DNA of 17,224 nt from CAZONU01 sp965370045 (lineage in GTDB: Bacteria; Planctomycetota; SZUA-567; JAKLDR01): the NCBI GenBank assembly GCA_965370045.1, contig CBDUSI010000098.1, forward strand, positions 1 to 17,224. The letters run 5' to 3'. The notes under the pieces were generated by a model. The model was not told the origin of the DNA. It searched no databases and saw nothing but the letters and a program-made list of their open reading frames with translations. Shown in pieces: positions 15,274 to 17,224 of this stretch (position 1 is the first letter of the stretch; the number at the start of each line of letters is the position of its first letter). The position numbers were made by a program, and so were the translations under genes.

Positions 15274-17027
15274 TCTCCGGCCCCCTCCCGCAGGGTGACG
15301 AAGTCGGAGGGCTGAAAGCTGCGCTCGAACTCGTCGTGGGGCAACAAGTTGGGCGGCTTGATCTGCCCGTCGTGGGCGCCCCCGGCCACCCGCTCGGCGC
15401 GCCAGCGCGAGTAGCTGCCGGCCGGCAGCACCAGCAGCACTGGCGCAGACAGGCGCAGCGAGTCGCGCTTGGCGCGGTACTCGATGTTCCCCTCGCGGAG
15501 CGCCTCCTCGAAGGCCGCCAGGAAGGCCCGCATGCGCTCCTCATCGGCGGGCCCGGCGACCTCCACGGCGACAACGTAGCCGGGCCTCTCGCGGTCGGGC
15601 AGGCGCACCGAGGCGGTGAAGCCGACCAGTTCCAGGCCGCTCTTCGCCACGGCGGCGGAGGCGGCGGCCGAGACCTGGGCCTCGCTGACCTTTTCGCCGG
15701 TGAGCGACAGAATGCGCGCGCCCTTGCTCAGGAAGCGCAGCGCCGGCGCCCGGCTGCCCTCGGCGCGGCCGGCGACCTCCACCAGGTCGCCCATGCGGTA
15801 CCTGTAGAGCCCGCCGGTGGTGGTCACCACCAGGAAGTAGCGCTGGCCATCCTCGATCTCGTGGGCCAGAAGCGTCTCGGGATTCCCGGCGTCGTTGCGG
15901 TCCTCGGGGATGAACTCCATGAAGACGCGGCTGAGGGCCGGCGCGCCGGCCGGCGTGCCGTCGGCCAGGGGCACCGCGAAGAAGCCCTCGGACGCGTTGA
16001 AACCGGGGTCGCGCAGCGCGCGCGGGGCGTAGAGCTCGCGGAGCCGGGGCACGAAGAACCCGGCGGCGCCGCCCAGCCACACGGAGATCACCTCCACGTT
16101 CGGCCAGAGGTCGCGGGGCGCGAGTTGGCGGCCCGCGTCGAGGGCCGCGCGGATGCGCGCGGCGGTCCGCGCGTCGGGGGCCAGCCGCGGCCAGAGCCGG
16201 TCGAGAAGCTTCCCGGGCAGGCCGGTATCGACGCTCAGCGAGCCGCGCTCGATGTCCCTGGCCAGGGTTTCGGCGGAGCCGGCCATCTCATCGGCCAGGA
16301 CCAGCAGGGTCGAGGCGTTGGCCGTGGCGATGACGCCCACGTCCGCGCCGGCGGCCAGGCGGGCGATCAGGTAGTACTTGGCGCGATAGTCGTCGAGCTC
16401 CATGACCTCGTAGGGCACCGGGAAGAAGCGCCGGGTGGCCGGCGACTGGCTGAGGTATGTCTTGCCGGTTATCGCCCCGCAGGGGATGCCCGCCGCAGTG
16501 GTCTCCTCGGCGGCGGGGGAGACGATGGTCAGGATGCGCCGGCCCAAGAGGTCGCGATGGTCGCGGAGCAGCCGGTTGCGCCAGACGCTCTGGGCGAAGT
16601 GAAAGTCCAGGTAGCTCTGCCGGGTGACCGGGATGTACTTGCTTCTTCCGGTGGTGCCGCTGGTCCGTGCGAACATCTGCGGCCGGCCGGCGACCAGCAG
16701 GTCCGGTTCGCCCTTGCGGTGGCGCTCGACCAACTCGGCGACGTCCTCGTAGACGATCAGCGGGACGCGCGCGCGGAACTCGTCGGGGTTCTTTATCGTC
16801 GAGAAGCCGTAGCGGCGGCCGTACTCGGTTTTCGAGGCGGAGGCTAGGACACGCCGCAGCGCGCGCTGCTGGGCTTTCCCGGGATCGTCAAGAGCACGGA
16901 AAAACTCCCGGGCCAAGACGGCGGTGCCCGCCTGGTGCCAGGCGTAGAGGAAGCCGCTCAAGAGGGATCGTCCCATTTGCCCCATCCGCAGTACCCTCGG
17001 CTCCAGGTCAGCGTCTCCCCTCGCCAT
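15270..17027 (-). CDS. GH3-family acyl-acid amido synthetase (adenylating enzyme)
   Basis: About 585 residues from ATG 17027. GH3 enzymes adenylate a carboxylic acid and transfer the acyl group to an amine, classically an amino acid; plant JAR1/GH3 are the type members. Motifs: ATP loop 'RTSGTTGRSKYIPVT' (121-135), 'WLGG' (317-320), 'ASEGFFAVP' (345-353), 'GLYRYRMGDLVEV' (406-418), 'LTGEKVSE' (442-449) and C-terminal 'GGAHDGQIKPPNLLP' (549-563). Start choice is uncertain. GGAGG sits only 2 nt before ATG 17027, a TTG at 17045 lies just upstream, and the in-frame ATG at 16985 has GAGGG 8 nt upstream and would remove 14 residues not expected in the family. No convincing promoter was found upstream, so read-through from the membrane-protein gene is possible. 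It is the first of three genes coupled by ATGA overlaps. Confidence 0.9.
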   Translation of the reverse strand: MARGDADLEPRVLRMGQMGRSLLSGFLYAWHQAGTAVLAREFFRALDDPGKAQQRALRRVLASASKTEYGRRYGFSTIKNPDEFRARVPLIVYEDVAELVERHRKGEPDLLVAGRPQMFARTSGTTGRSKYIPVTRQSYLDFHFAQSVWRNRLLRDHRDLLGRRILTIVSPAAEETTAAGIPCGAITGKTYLSQSPATRRFFPVPYEVMELDDYRAKYYLIARLAAGADVGVIATANASTLLVLADEMAGSAETLARDIERGSLSVDTGLPGKLLDRLWPRLAPDARTAARIRAALDAGRQLAPRDLWPNVEVISVWLGGAAGFFVPRLRELYAPRALRDPGFNASEGFFAVPLADGTPAGAPALSRVFMEFIPEDRNDAGNPETLLAHEIEDGQRYFLVVTTTGGLYRYRMGDLVEVAGRAEGSRAPALRFLSKGARILSLTGEKVSEAQVSAAASAAVAKSGLELVGFTASVRLPDRERPGYVVAVEVAGPADEERMRAFLAAFEEALREGNIEYRAKRDSLRLSAPVLLVLPAGSYSRWRAERVAGGAHDGQIKPPNLLPHDEFERSFQPSDFVTLREGAGE

Positions 17028-17164
17028 ATCCTCCAGAGGTGTCAACTCCGGGCAGGCGCGTTCGGGCCTTCTCTGAAAGTCTACTCACCAAGCGCGGTTT
17101 TGCCAGTTCACGGCGGACCAGGGACATAGCGTCAACGGGTGGGGCCTTCATCGTGGCCAAGCTC
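17028..17164 (-). other. 137-bp gap upstream of the GH3 gene
   Basis: No clear promoter or terminator is visible. TTGACG and TTGACA occur here (minus strand), but neither has a -10 box 16-18 nt downstream. A 47-codon open frame (start 17151, stop at 17008-17010) overlaps the GH3 start and has no recognisable features. Confidence 0.4.
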
Positions 17165-17224
17165 TCATTTCTTGCGCCGCGAGATCAGTTCCAGCAGGCC
17201 CGGCACGAAGAAGATCGAGGCCAA
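17165..17224 (-). CDS. C-terminal end of a membrane protein, RND/MMPL exporter-like (partial)
   Basis: Only the last 19 codons lie in the window: LASIFFVPGLLELISRRKK followed by TGA (17165-17167). A hydrophobic stretch with a helix-breaking Pro, then a basic cytoplasmic tail, is the usual ending of RND/MMPL-type exporters ('...FLPALL-L--RR'). It lies on the same strand as the GH3 operon, 137 nt upstream of it. The reading frame is clear, but the family call rests on a short tail and is tentative. Confidence 0.45.
   Translation of the reverse strand: MASIFFVPGLLELISRRKK

Noticed and set aside
14018..15574. 518-codon minus-strand frame spanning the GH3/hydrolase boundary
   Set aside because: Arg/Gly/Pro-rich shadow of two well-supported genes.
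15336..16847. 503-codon plus-strand frame opposite GH3
   Set aside because: Antisense shadow of high-GC coding DNA; no motifs.
17008..17151. 47-codon minus-strand open frame ahead of GH3
   Set aside because: No clear ribosome site, overlaps the GH3 start, no recognisable features.

Overview
The window is GC-rich and dense with genes. The best guess for the source is a Planctomycetota or related PVC-type bacterium, probably from a metagenome. The clues are: (i) a very large secreted protein built from 'YVDADATGxNNG...SGDIGTPGDSSDNSYHVV' parallel beta-helix modules; (ii) a long secreted HEAT-repeat protein with 'LTG-D-P-D-W-R-K' type motifs; (iii) a 63-residue bacterial histone-fold protein. 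No rRNA or other marker gene is present, so this assignment is an inference.

Layout. Positions 55-5658 (minus) hold one giant secreted protein: a signal peptide, seven exact-length 66-residue blades (a likely seven-bladed beta-propeller) and three tandem beta-helix modules. It has its own promoter and a long leader. Positions 5960-6993 (minus) hold a scar where the 5' two-thirds of a subtilisin-like protease gene is joined out of frame to the 3' end of a GT4-type glycosyltransferase gene; the subtilase promoter is intact. Positions 6994-7562 have no gene but carry two copies of a 12-base palindrome-like motif. Positions 7563-11798 (plus) hold a YchF/OLA1-type P-loop NTPase (apparently leaderless), then a promoter, a type I-beta DAHP synthase and a translationally coupled secreted HEAT-repeat protein. 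A bidirectional terminator at about 11832-11859 separates these from the convergent minus-strand genes.

Positions 11882-17224 (minus) read leftward: the C-terminal tail of a membrane protein (RND/MMPL exporter-like, cut by the window edge), a GH3-family acyl-amido synthetase, a fusion of an alpha/beta hydrolase with a ketopantoate-reductase-like dehydrogenase, and an enolase-superfamily enzyme. The last three genes are joined by two ATGA stop/start overlaps. The histone-fold gene follows, with its own near-consensus sigma-70 promoter that begins inside the last codons of the enolase-superfamily gene.

The most distinctive unit is the GH3 - hydrolase::KPR - enolase-superfamily operon. An ATP-dependent amide (or thioester) former, a hydrolase fused to an NADPH-type reductase and a (beta/alpha)8 enolising enzyme, possibly with an exporter upstream, look like a small-molecule or lipid-conjugate pathway. 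The product cannot be read from the sequence. The bacterial histone, the hydrolase::KPR fusion, the protease/glycosyltransferase junction and the recently homogenised repeat inside the giant protein are the other points worth following up.
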